Shown piece after piece: positions 14,900-21,979 of a stretch of 22,120 nucleotides of DNA. The notes beneath the pieces were generated by a model, which worked only from the letters and a program-made list of their open reading frames with translations, had not been told where the DNA came from and did no database searches. The number at the start of each line of letters is the position of its first letter. Within the stretch, counting starts at the first letter, position 1. The stretch is from JAZNQN01 sp045590195 (GTDB lineage Bacteria > Bacillota > Clostridia > UMGS1883 > UMGS1540). Position numbers and translations under genes: made by a program. The stretch lies in assembly GCA_045590195.1 (NCBI GenBank), contig JAZNQN010000018.1, positions 1-22,120 of the forward strand, read 5' to 3'.

Positions 14900-15721
14900 A
14901 TGGCAATTATAAACTACGATACCCAAAAACTTGAAAGAGCAATAAACGATTTTTATAACTCTACAGGAGTTAATATAAGGTTTTTAAAAGCTGATTTTAC
15001 CTCGGTAAGTGAAAAAAATCATCTTAGACAGGGGGCATATTGCAGCAGATTACAGCAAACCACCGATGGTCAAAGCCGCTGTTATGAGTGCGACAAATTT
15101 ATTCTTGAAAAATGTCGAATTTCAAAGAAAACCGAGGTTCATATCTGCCACGCAGGTCTCGTGGATGTTGCGGTCCCCGTGGTGTATCACGGAAATGTTG
15201 TTGCCTATATAATTTTAGGACAAATGAAAAAAGACAAAGATTTTGAAACGGTAAAAAAATATGTTTCCGACCTTCCGCTCGATTTTGATCTTCTTAAAGA
15301 TGACTATAACAAAATGCCTTTATATAATGAAGAAAAGGTTATGAGCATTGCAAACATTGCTACAATGCTCAGCAAATATATATTGCTTGAAAGTATGCTG
15401 AAACCCGAAACCGACACTGCTTTTGAAAAAGCTTTGGAATATATTGATAAAAACATTGAATCACATATTACCCTTAACGATATTTCAAGGGAATCTCATA
15501 TTTCAAAAACAACGGTTTACAAATATTTTCATCGGTATTTTGGTTGTACACCAAGCGATTATATAAATAAAAAAAGGGTGGAAAAATCCACAGAATATCT
15601 AAAAACAACCGATATGTCAATTGAACTTATTTCGCAGAAAGTCGGCTTTTTAAGCGCTTCGTATTACACAAGAATATTTAAAAAATATATGGGTGTAACT
15701 CCCCGTAAATTTCGCAGATAA
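14900..15721 (+). CDS. AraC family regulator with PocR sensory domain
   Basis: A 273-residue regulator. Residues 8-150 match the PocR ligand-binding domain (named after the regulator of propanediol use), with conserved cysteines C48, C61, C64, C72 and C83 and the strand VDVAVPVVYHGNVVAYIILG. Residues 175-273 form the AraC double helix-turn-helix (ISRESHISKTTVYKYFHRYF, then VGFLSASYYTRIFKKYMGVTP). PocR domains sense small molecules such as diols or other hydrocarbon derivatives; the ligand here is unknown. I chose the ATG at 14900 behind GGTGAT; the frame also opens with a TTG at 14888. No metabolic operon lies beside it; its neighbours are the DMT permease and a small membrane protein. Confidence 0.9.
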   Translation: MAIINYDTQKLERAINDFYNSTGVNIRFLKADFTSVSEKNHLRQGAYCSRLQQTTDGQSRCYECDKFILEKCRISKKTEVHICHAGLVDVAVPVVYHGNVVAYIILGQMKKDKDFETVKKYVSDLPLDFDLLKDDYNKMPLYNEEKVMSIANIATMLSKYILLESMLKPETDTAFEKALEYIDKNIESHITLNDISRESHISKTTVYKYFHRYFGCTPSDYINKKRVEKSTEYLKTTDMSIELISQKVGFLSASYYTRIFKKYMGVTPRKFRR

Positions 15722-15802
15722 AATAATGGGAATTTGTCATCTCCGCCTTCGCAGTGCACTTTTCGCCCTTTTGCGACATATAATGTAACCGGAGGTGATT
15801 TT

Positions 15803-16210
15803 ATGTCAAATTTTGGTTGTGGCTGTAAAGGTAATTGCACAGCGTTTGTGGTTATAGGGAGTATAATTATAGGCGTTGTTACAGCCTTTCTCCGCATTAC
15901 CGCCGCTATTACGGTTACACCTGCATTTTTGTGGGTACTTTTTGGGGTTGCAATAGGTTATCTTGCAGTACTTCTCATAACATCAGCGCTTACAGGCCCT
16001 GAAGTAAGAGACTGTATATGCCCCATTATATCTGCGCTTATTTTAGGTATTTTGGGAACAGTTTTAACCTCGGTAATTTTGCTGGGCATAACATTTGTGG
16101 CAACAAGCATTGTTGGCGCAATTATAACAGGACTTCTCCTTTTGTTTTTCTCTTTGATTGTTGGCGAAACTGCTTGCCTTGTAAATTGTATTGTAAGATG
16201 CGATAACTAA
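15803..16210 (+). CDS. Small Cys-rich membrane protein of unknown function
   Basis: A 135-residue protein with an N-terminus of MSNFGCGCKGNCTAF, then four hydrophobic segments, and a cysteine-rich end (ACLVNCIVRCDN); a further CIC lies in the loop between segments 2 and 3. Cysteines thus cluster on the same side or in paired loops, suggesting metal or disulfide chemistry. I do not recognise the family. The start is set by an excellent GGAGGTGA site at 15791; the longer frame from 15734 lacks one. A -10-like CATATAAT lies 18 nt upstream without a good -35, and it also fits the sporulation sigma pattern CATANNNT. A strong terminator follows directly. Confidence 0.75.
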   Translation: MSNFGCGCKGNCTAFVVIGSIIIGVVTAFLRITAAITVTPAFLWVLFGVAIGYLAVLLITSALTGPEVRDCICPIISALILGILGTVLTSVILLGITFVATSIVGAIITGLLLLFFSLIVGETACLVNCIVRCDN

Positions 16211-16260
16211 AAAAATCCCCTCAAAGCAGCACTTAAAATAGTTGCTTTGAGGGGATTTTT
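16211..16260. terminator. Bidirectional terminator between convergent genes
   Basis: A perfect 18-bp stem (16211-16228 with 16243-16260), core ATCCCCTCAAAGCA, has A and T runs at its outer edges. It sits directly against the stop codons of the small membrane protein and of the amidohydrolase. Confidence 0.93.
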
Positions 16261-16263
16261 ATT

Positions 16264-17349
16264 CTATTTTACCTTTTTGCCATTTATATATACATTCAAA
16301 ACTTTTGCATCAAAATCCATAGGATGTTTATCAAAAATTACAAAGTCGGCATCTTTTCCTGCTTCAAGCGAGCCAACTCTATGGTCAATCCCACAGTTTT
16401 TTGCGGCGTTTATTGTTATTGCGCGAAGGGCTGTTTCCTTTTTAAGCCCTGCTCTTGCGGCCAAAAGCGCACAAAGGCGCAAATCTTTCTGGGGCACTTC
16501 AGGGTGGTCGCAGATAATTGCAAAATCTATTCCCTCTCTCTCGAAGGCGAGCATTGTTTCAAAGGATTTATTGCGAAGTTCACTTTTTCCCCTGTCGCCA
16601 AGTATAGGGCCTATACAAAATACGGCGCTTTCGCCCTTTAATTTATCGGCTATAAGATGGCCCTCGGTGCAGTGGTCGATTGAAATTTTAAGCGAGAATT
16701 CCTTGGCAATACGAAGGGCAGTAAAAATATCATCGGCTCTGTGAGCGTGGGCTTTAACTATCATTTCGCCGCTTAAAACCTTTTTAAGGGAAAGGGCTTT
16801 AAAATCATCGCCATTTTGTGCCTCAAAAAGTGCCTGCCTTATTTTTGCCGCAACGCCCATTCTTGTTTTAAGGCTGTCGCCGTGGCTTTTTTTGGGGTTT
16901 TCCCCAAAGGCAAATTTCATTGCCGCTTCTTCTTTTATAGCGGCATCGTCTATCCTTTTTCCGCTTGTTTTAATTGCGGTAAAAGTACCTGCAATGGGGT
17001 TTGCGCTGCCTGGGCCCACAACCACTGTTGTAACGCCTTCGCTTGCCGCTTCCCTAAAGCAGTTATCCATTATGTCAACGCCGTCAATGGCTCTTATGTG
17101 TGGAGTTATAATTTCGCTTTTTTCATTACAGTCGCTCTCGGAATAAGAAACGCCGTCGCCAAACATACCAATATGGCTGTGAGCATCAACAAAGCCTGGG
17201 CAAATATATGCACCCTGAAGGTCAACCTCTTCAAAATCTCCCTTCGGGGCAGTTTTGCAAACCTCTTTTATTTTGTCGCCATCTACCAAAAGACAGCCGT
17301 TTTCAATATTTTCTTCCCCTATTATATTGGCATTTTTAAACAGTTTCAT
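16264..17349 (-). CDS. Amidohydrolase family protein
   Basis: A 361-residue metal-dependent hydrolase of the amidohydrolase superfamily. Residues 1-50 and 325-361 make the composite beta-sandwich typical of imidazolonepropionase- and dihydroorotase-like enzymes (GSLEAGKDADFVIFDKHPMD). Metal ligands visible are His57 and His59 (DAHSHIG), His201/His203 (KAHAHRAD), His226, His231 (SIDHCTEGHLI) and Asp281 (ICDHPE). The substrate is not clear; cyclic amide or N-acyl bonds are usual. The start at 17349 follows GGAGGAAATCC and overlaps the end of the RNase M5-like gene by 14 bases. It is last in a three-gene overlapping operon that ends in a strong terminator. Confidence 0.9.
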   Translation of the reverse strand: MKLFKNANIIGEENIENGCLLVDGDKIKEVCKTAPKGDFEEVDLQGAYICPGFVDAHSHIGMFGDGVSYSESDCNEKSEIITPHIRAIDGVDIMDNCFREAASEGVTTVVVGPGSANPIAGTFTAIKTSGKRIDDAAIKEEAAMKFAFGENPKKSHGDSLKTRMGVAAKIRQALFEAQNGDDFKALSLKKVLSGEMIVKAHAHRADDIFTALRIAKEFSLKISIDHCTEGHLIADKLKGESAVFCIGPILGDRGKSELRNKSFETMLAFEREGIDFAIICDHPEVPQKDLRLCALLAARAGLKKETALRAITINAAKNCGIDHRVGSLEAGKDADFVIFDKHPMDFDAKVLNVYINGKKVK

Positions 17350-17923
17350 TTTGGATTTCCTCCAGAATTTTCAAATATTTTTCGTATCCCCCAAGGGCGT
17401 TTATTGCCGAAAGTAGCTCTTTTGCCGAAATTCGCTTTGGTGCACCGATTTTTTCGGCAACCCTTCTGCGAAGGGCGGCACTATTTTCTCCCCCCGAAAG
17501 GCCATCTTCGTAAAAATGGGTGGCGGTAACTTTTTTGTATTCTTTGTCGCTTTTTGCCCCTGCATTTTGAAGGGCTGATAAAATTATTTCGGGCGAAATA
17601 CCTTCAACCCCAAGCATTCCCTCTTTGGAAGGCTTTTTTTTGCGCTTTTCTTTTCCCAAAACATCGGGAATAAAGGCTTGCAAAACCTCGCCCTCATGTA
17701 CAAAGCCTTTTATAAAATTTCGTATTAAAAAGCCCGCCCTGTCAGAATCGGTTAAAATAATTATGCCCCTTTCCGCCGCCAGCTTTTTAATATATTCCTG
17801 CTTTTCACGGTTTTGAAAAATATCAAACCCGTCACATTTTACTACTGTGGCATCAACTATTGAAGAAAGCTTTATTTTATCATAAGTTCCTTCAACAATT
17901 ATTGCCTGGCTTATCTTAATCAT
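17336..17923 (-). CDS. Toprim/DUF4093 protein, RNase M5-like
   Basis: A 195-residue protein. The N-terminal toprim domain (residues 5-90) has the catalytic Glu11 (VEGTYDKIKL) and the acidic pair Asp59/Asp61 (LTDSDRAGFLIRN). The C-terminal part with GMLGVEGISPEIILSAL (103-119) matches the DUF4093 region of RNase M5, which trims 5S rRNA precursors in Firmicutes. RNase M5 usually lies next to ksgA; here it is between a hydrolase and an amidohydrolase, so a diverged role is possible. The ATG at 17923 (site AGAGGAG) overlaps the upstream stop codon as ATGA. The basic stretch KEKRKKKPSK (91-100) suits RNA binding. Confidence 0.85.
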   Translation of the reverse strand: MIKISQAIIVEGTYDKIKLSSIVDATVVKCDGFDIFQNREKQEYIKKLAAERGIIILTDSDRAGFLIRNFIKGFVHEGEVLQAFIPDVLGKEKRKKKPSKEGMLGVEGISPEIILSALQNAGAKSDKEYKKVTATHFYEDGLSGGENSAALRRRVAEKIGAPKRISAKELLSAINALGGYEKYLKILEEIQNETV

Positions 17924-18729
17924 AGCTCCTCTGCCCACGCCGCTGCATCAGCAACCCAGCGTTCAATTTGTTTATTTTCCCATTCTTTTCTGCCGCAGCT
18001 TGTTATTTTGTTGCCGAGGGCTACGCCGTGAGGTGCGCTGGGGTATACGTGAAGTTCAAACTTTTTGCCTGCCGCAGCATAAGCTGTGGCAAGCGAAAGG
18101 GCATTTCTAACATCTACAACCTGGTCATCGGATGTGTGCATTATAAAAAGCGGAGCCGAATTTTCGTCAACATGGTTTTCGAGGCTTCCTTCGTAAACCT
18201 GCTTATCTGTTAAATTATCTGTTGCCCAAAGATTTTTGCCCGAAGGCACATGGCCATAGTCGCTGTTAAACGAAATTACAGGGTAGCCAAGCATCATACC
18301 TGAGGGTTTATTATAGCCAAAAGGCATATCGCAGGCTTCGTAAATTTCTTTTTTGTGCCACAAAATACCTAAGCTTGCCGCAAGGTGGCCGCCTGCCGAA
18401 AAGCCCGTAACAAATACTTTTTCGGGGTTTATGCCATATTCTTCGGCGTTATCTTTAATATGTTTCATTGCAAGGGATGCCTCAATAAGCTGACCGGGGA
18501 AAACCTTTTGCCCATCAACACTATAACGAAGCACAAAAGCATTATACCCCTGCGCCATAAACGAAAGGGCCACGGGCTCGCCCTCACGGTCGTTACAAAT
18601 TACTTTATAACCGCCGCCGGGAATTACCAAAATTGCGTTTCTTTTAAAATTTTCAGTTTCATCTGCTATATATGCATCAAGATAAACGTTATCAAATTTT
18701 TCATCGAGGTTTATCCTTTTAATTATCAT
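17920..18729 (-). CDS. Alpha/beta hydrolase (esterase/acetylxylan-esterase-like)
   Basis: A 269-residue cytoplasmic alpha/beta hydrolase of the BD-FAE/esterase-lipase type. It has an oxyanion loop VIPGGGY (35-41), the nucleophile Ser111 in GFSAGGH, an acid at Asp201 or Asp202 (HTSDDQVV) and His234 (SAPHGVALG). Proteins of this kind remove acetyl or feruloyl groups from sugars. The ATG at 18729 has a strong AGGAGGCGATAAA site. It is first of three overlapping genes, with a TTTACT-17-TATAAT promoter (18753-18781, extended -10), and is divergent from the DUF5107 protein. Its start region is an 18-bp inverted copy of the start region of that gene. Together they suggest carbohydrate use. Confidence 0.9.
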   Translation of the reverse strand: MIIKRINLDEKFDNVYLDAYIADETENFKRNAILVIPGGGYKVICNDREGEPVALSFMAQGYNAFVLRYSVDGQKVFPGQLIEASLAMKHIKDNAEEYGINPEKVFVTGFSAGGHLAASLGILWHKKEIYEACDMPFGYNKPSGMMLGYPVISFNSDYGHVPSGKNLWATDNLTDKQVYEGSLENHVDENSAPLFIMHTSDDQVVDVRNALSLATAYAAAGKKFELHVYPSAPHGVALGNKITSCGRKEWENKQIERWVADAAAWAEEL

Positions 18730-18752
18730 TTTATCGCCTCCTGTAGACTTAA

Positions 18753-18781
18753 ATTATATCACATATCCGCTTTGTAGTAAA
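18753..18781 (-). promoter_or_regulatory. Promoter of the hydrolase operon
   Basis: Minus-strand TTTACT (18776-18781), a 17-nt spacer and TATAAT (18753-18758), the latter preceded by TG as in extended -10 promoters. Confidence 0.7.
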
Positions 18782-18801
18782 GCATTTTTTAGCTAATTTT
18801 A

Positions 18802-18922
18802 TTATACAACCCCAAAACAGATATTTATCGTTTTTTGCGGTATTTTTTATCAAAAATAAAGTTGTTTTATACAAAAATAAATCGTATTATACATTGTTTT
18901 AACTGCCAAATGAAAGTATAAT
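18802..18922 (+). promoter_or_regulatory. Promoter of the DUF5107 gene with repeated TTATACAA boxes
   Basis: TTGTTT (18894-18899), a 17-nt spacer and TATAAT (18917-18922) precede the DUF5107 gene. Upstream the word TTATACAA occurs at 18802 and 18867, and as TTATACAT at 18887 next to the -35 box. The last two are 20 bp apart, two helical turns, as in AraC-type activator sites. Confidence 0.55.
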
Positions 18923-18943
18923 AAAAGCATAGGAGGCGATAAA

Positions 18944-20920
18944 ATGATTAAATTTGAAAACTACACCATGCCTGCGGCAGATATAGGAAAGCTTAATCCT
19001 ATGCCTGATATTAAAAATGTAAGCTACATTCACGCAGGCTATAAAATGACCGACAAAATAAAGGAAGAGGAAAAAACATATCTTGGCAAAGGTATGATTT
19101 CCACAATGCTTCCATATATGATGCAAGACGGCTACAACAGAAGCAAAAAAGACCGCAATTTTAAAGCCGCAATCCTTGAAAACGACTATATAAAAGCCGT
19201 TTTTCTGCCTGAAATTGGCGGAAGGCTCTGGTCGCTTTACGACAAAAAGCTAGGGAAAGAGCTTTTATACGTAAATCCCGTTTACCAGCCATGTAATCTG
19301 GCGCTGAGAAATGCGTGGTTCAGCGGCGGCGTTGAATTTAACGTTGGCATTAAAGGCCACAACCCTTTAACCTGTTCGCCAATGTGGTGTGCGGTTGACA
19401 AAACTGACGAGGGCGATATTTTGCGCCTTTACGAATTTGAAAGAATTCGTGGCGTTTGCTACAGCATAAATGCCTACCTGCCTGACGATTCCCCTACCTT
19501 ATACATAAAGTGCAAAATTGAAAACACAACAAACGAAGAAAAGCATATGTACTGGTGGTCGAACATTGCAGTTCCCGAGGCGGAAGGCACAAGGGTTTTA
19601 GTTCCTACCGACGATTCGTTTTTAAGCTTTTATGCCGAAAATGCATACCTGCTTGACAAGGCTACAATTCCTGTTCACGAAAATATTGATGTAAGCTATC
19701 CTTTAAACCTTTCATCATCACGTGACTTTTTCTACAAAATTCCAAAAGACGAGAAAAAATGGATTGCCGCAGTTCAGAAAGACGGCGCAGGCCTTCTTCA
19801 GTGTTCCGACAAAAAGTTAAAGGGCAGAAAGCTCTTTGTATGGGGTATGGGACAAGGCGGCAGAAACTGGGGCGAGTGGCTTTCGGTTGAAAATTCTTCT
19901 TATATAGAAATTCAGGCAGGCCTGGCTCACACTCAGCTTGAGCATATCCCAATGAAAGGCAACACCACCTGGGAATGGACAGAAGGTTATACCTCCGTAT
20001 CCCTTGAAAGTTCCGTTGCCCATGGCGACTACAGCGCCGCAGTTTCCGAAGTTGACAAATTTTTAGAAAACAAAGTTGGAAACCTTGAGGCTATGCCTTT
20101 CCCCAAAGAGATTAAAAGCACTGAAATTATTTACAAAGGCTCCGGCTGGGGCGCAGTTGAAGAGGCAATAAGAGGCGAAAAAATAAGCAGCCTTTGCACC
20201 TTTTCCAAGGCGGACGACGGCGAATGTGACGATTGGTGGCAGCTTATTGAAAAGGGTACATTCCCCTGCCCCGATATAAACGAAGAGCCAAAAAGCTATG
20301 TAAAGGGCAACTTCTGGGCTGAAAAACTTTTGGCACTTCCTCAGCAGAGCTGGTATTCCCTTTTACACCTTGGCGTAATTTACTACGCCGCAGGCGACAT
20401 TGAAAAGGCCAAAGAGGCGTGGGAAGAATCAATAAAGCTTACCCCTTCTCCGTGGGCTATAAGAAACCTTGCTATGCTTTACAAAAACGAGCTTGGCGAA
20501 AGCCAGAAGGCTACCGAGCTTCTTTTAAAGGCATTTGAGCTTAAAAGTGATTGCCGTGCTCTTTGCTGCGAAATTGGTGCACACTTTACCTCCTGCGGTG
20601 AAGATGAAAAATGGATTTCAATTTATAACTCACTTTCTGATGAGCTTAAAAATATTGGCCGTATCCGCCTTCTTTACGCAGTTGCGCTTTTAAACCTTGG
20701 CAAATATACCGCCGCTGCAGAAATTATTAACCCCGATTTTGTTATGGACGATATCAAAGAGGGCGAACTTTCTGTTTCGCACATATGGTTCCAGCTTTAC
20801 AGAAGGCTTTATGCAGAGGAAGAGAGCATAGCTTATGATGAAAATGATACCGCTCTCCAAAAAGCGGCCGACGAAAAATATCCCCTTCCCAAAAAGCTTG
20901 ACTTCAGAATGCACGACTAA
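18944..20920 (+). CDS. DUF5107 domain protein with TPR repeats
   Basis: A 658-residue protein without signal peptide. Residues about 20-350 match DUF5107, which has a galactose-mutarotase-like sandwich (FLPEIGGRLWSLYDKKLGKE, then FSGGVEFNVGIKGHNP, WGMGQGGRNWGEW and QAGLAHTQLEHIPM). Residues 470-600 contain tetratricopeptide-like helix pairs (LGVIYYAAGDIEKAKEAWEE). The family is linked to carbohydrate metabolism and is thought to bind or process sugars, but no reaction is established to my knowledge. A strong AGGAGGCGATAAA site precedes the ATG. It is divergent from the esterase operon, so shared control is likely. It ends at a terminator that also begins hairpin array 2. Confidence 0.9.
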   Translation: MIKFENYTMPAADIGKLNPMPDIKNVSYIHAGYKMTDKIKEEEKTYLGKGMISTMLPYMMQDGYNRSKKDRNFKAAILENDYIKAVFLPEIGGRLWSLYDKKLGKELLYVNPVYQPCNLALRNAWFSGGVEFNVGIKGHNPLTCSPMWCAVDKTDEGDILRLYEFERIRGVCYSINAYLPDDSPTLYIKCKIENTTNEEKHMYWWSNIAVPEAEGTRVLVPTDDSFLSFYAENAYLLDKATIPVHENIDVSYPLNLSSSRDFFYKIPKDEKKWIAAVQKDGAGLLQCSDKKLKGRKLFVWGMGQGGRNWGEWLSVENSSYIEIQAGLAHTQLEHIPMKGNTTWEWTEGYTSVSLESSVAHGDYSAAVSEVDKFLENKVGNLEAMPFPKEIKSTEIIYKGSGWGAVEEAIRGEKISSLCTFSKADDGECDDWWQLIEKGTFPCPDINEEPKSYVKGNFWAEKLLALPQQSWYSLLHLGVIYYAAGDIEKAKEAWEESIKLTPSPWAIRNLAMLYKNELGESQKATELLLKAFELKSDCRALCCEIGAHFTSCGEDEKWISIYNSLSDELKNIGRIRLLYAVALLNLGKYTAAAEIINPDFVMDDIKEGELSVSHIWFQLYRRLYAEEESIAYDENDTALQKAADEKYPLPKKLDFRMHD

Positions 20921-20922
20921 AT

Positions 20923-20950
20923 AAAAGAACCTCTCGCGAGGTTCTTTTTT
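20923..20950. terminator. Terminator of the DUF5107 gene, left border of array 2
   Basis: A perfect 11-bp stem, AAAAGAACCTC (20923-20933) with GAGGTTCTTTT (20938-20948), has a TCGC loop and a T tail. Its core nearly repeats that of the terminator at 21116. Confidence 0.9.
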
Positions 20951-21109
20951 ATGAATTGCAAATAAATTTGCATGAATTGAAACCTTTGGTTTCATGAATT
21001 GACGGCAAGCCGTCGTGAATTGAAAAACAAGTTTTTCATTTTGGTTAGAATTTGCTTTGCAAATTCTTTCATCAATGCACCTTAAGGGTGCAATTCATGC
21101 GCAGCAATT
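20951..21109. repeat. Symmetric hairpin array 2 (CATGAATTG linkers)
   Basis: Direct linkers: ATGAATTG (20951-20958), CATGAATTG (20971-20979 and 20993-21001) and CGTGAATTG (21014-21022). Inverted ones: a clear CAATTCATG (21091-21099) and weak forms sharing TTCAT or CAATT near 21036, 21068 and 21105. Hairpins between them are GCAAAT/ATTTGC, GAAACC/GGTTTC, GACGGC/GCCGTC, central GAAAAAC/GTTTTTC, AGAATTTGC/GCAAATTCT, TGCACC/GGTGCA and a minimal TGC/GCA. The plan, three hairpins on each side of a cap with direct linkers left and inverted right, is that of array 1 with another linker word. No coding capacity is seen. Confidence 0.8.
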
Positions 21110-21115
21110 AAACTT

Positions 21116-21144
21116 AAAAACCTCTCTTGCGAGAGGTTTTTTTT
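21116..21144. terminator. Terminator of the small XRE gene, right border of array 2
   Basis: A perfect 11-bp stem, AAAAACCTCTC (21116-21126) with GAGAGGTTTTT (21131-21141), has a TTGC loop. The T tract on the plus strand overlaps the stop codon of the XRE gene. Confidence 0.88.
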
Positions 21145-21370
21145 ATAATTTATCCGGATATTTCAAATTTTTTGGCAAAGTTAAAAAATAATCTGCTGAA
21201 ACACCAAAAAAGGTACATATTGCCTTAATATCATCTATTGCCGGCTCACACGTATCGTTTTCGAGGTAAGATATTTTTCTTTGTGTCAGTTTAATTTTTT
21301 CACCAAGAGCACTCTGTGTTAAATTGCAGTACTCACGCAAATTTTTTAATTTTTGTCCAAAAGTTAACAT
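21143..21370 (-). CDS. Small XRE family regulator
   Basis: A 75-residue protein made of little more than one Cro/C1 helix-turn-helix domain: FGQKLKNLREYCNLTQSALG, then KLTQRKISYLENDTCEPAID and the closing FFGVSADYFL. The ATG at 21370 has GGTGATGATA before it; in-frame ATGs at 21376 and 21382 are possible but less well placed. A TG-extended TATACT (21387-21392) puts the expected transcript start only about ten bases upstream, a leader as short as that of the PocR-AraC gene. It is divergent from a 100-residue unknown protein and probably represses it and itself through the inverted sites in the gap. Confidence 0.88.
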   Translation of the reverse strand: MLTFGQKLKNLREYCNLTQSALGEKIKLTQRKISYLENDTCEPAIDDIKAICTFFGVSADYFLTLPKNLKYPDKL

Positions 21371-21394
21371 TATCATCACCATTTAAAGTATATC

Positions 21395-21455
21395 ATAGAT
21401 AAAAACTTTCTATTGACTTTTAGACAAAAATTATCTATAATATATTTATAGAAAG
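21395..21455 (+). promoter_or_regulatory. Divergent promoter with inverted ATAGAWAA operator candidates
   Basis: TTGACT (21413-21418), a 17-nt spacer and TATAAT (21436-21441) drive the 100-residue gene. ATAGATAA (21395-21402) is mirrored by TTATCTAT (21431-21438) over the -10 box. CTTTCTAT (21406-21413) is mirrored by ATAGAAAG (21448-21455). These are likely sites for the neighbouring XRE protein. Confidence 0.65.
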
Positions 21456-21467
21456 GAGCAATGCAAT

Positions 21468-21770
21468 ATGTACTTTGAAGACTATTTAAACAGAGCAAAT
21501 TTAAGCAACTTGCAAGAATTTATAAAGTTTGGCAGTGAGGGCAGAGCAGAAAATTCAAACGAAACTTATGAAAGCAGAATAAAAACTGCACGAAAAAACG
21601 CCCTGAAGTTTTTTGAAGAAAATTTTCAGAGCATCGATGAATTTGATTATATGTTGAATTGCTTTGAAACACAAACCGAAGTATATAAAGATGTGTATTT
21701 TGAAATAGGTATTCTGCTTGGAGCAAAGCTGGGGTACGAGATTTGTGAAAAAATGCAGCAGCTAAAATGA
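21468..21770 (+). CDS. Small protein of unknown function beside an XRE regulator
   Basis: A 100-residue acidic, mostly helical protein. Residues 1-60 are polar and charged; 65-97 (YKDVYFEIGILLGAKLGYEI) look like an amphipathic helix of the kind found at the end of several small Firmicutes families, perhaps DUF6809-like, but I am not sure of a family. No signal peptide, membrane segment or catalytic motif is visible. The start ATG is 9 nt behind AAGGAG. It has a near-consensus promoter of its own that overlaps likely operator sites for the divergent XRE gene, so it is probably the target of that repressor. It may be the cargo of a small accessory islet. Confidence 0.75.
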   Translation: MYFEDYLNRANLSNLQEFIKFGSEGRAENSNETYESRIKTARKNALKFFEENFQSIDEFDYMLNCFETQTEVYKDVYFEIGILLGAKLGYEICEKMQQLK

Positions 21771-21979
21771 ATTATTATTTCCATTAGAATTTAGTTTTGC
21801 CTCTTCGAGGAGTAACTTTGTGCGACAAAGTTACCAAAACGAATGGGGATTCCGATTTCCCCCTTCAACCCCTTGAAACGGCCTCGCAGGGCGAAAACTC
21901 AAACAGATAAACTAATATTCATTTACGGGTTTTGTTTTAAAAACCTATAGTAAAAGTAAGCATATAACAAAAAACTCTC
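21771..21979. other. Non-coding region with small hairpins
   Basis: No gene is seen. Several short perfect palindromes follow each other: CCTC/GAGG with a TTC loop (21800-21810), GTAACTTTGT/ACAAAGTTAC with a GCG loop (21812-21834), GGGGA/TCCCC (21845-21862) and TTCAA/TTGAA near 21864. The region leads into the terminal 141-bp repeat and looks like dispersed repeat DNA. Confidence 0.5.

Noticed and set aside
16816..17529. 237-residue open frame on the plus strand.
   Set aside because: It is the antisense shadow of the amidohydrolase and RNase M5-like genes; no start signal and no recognisable domain.
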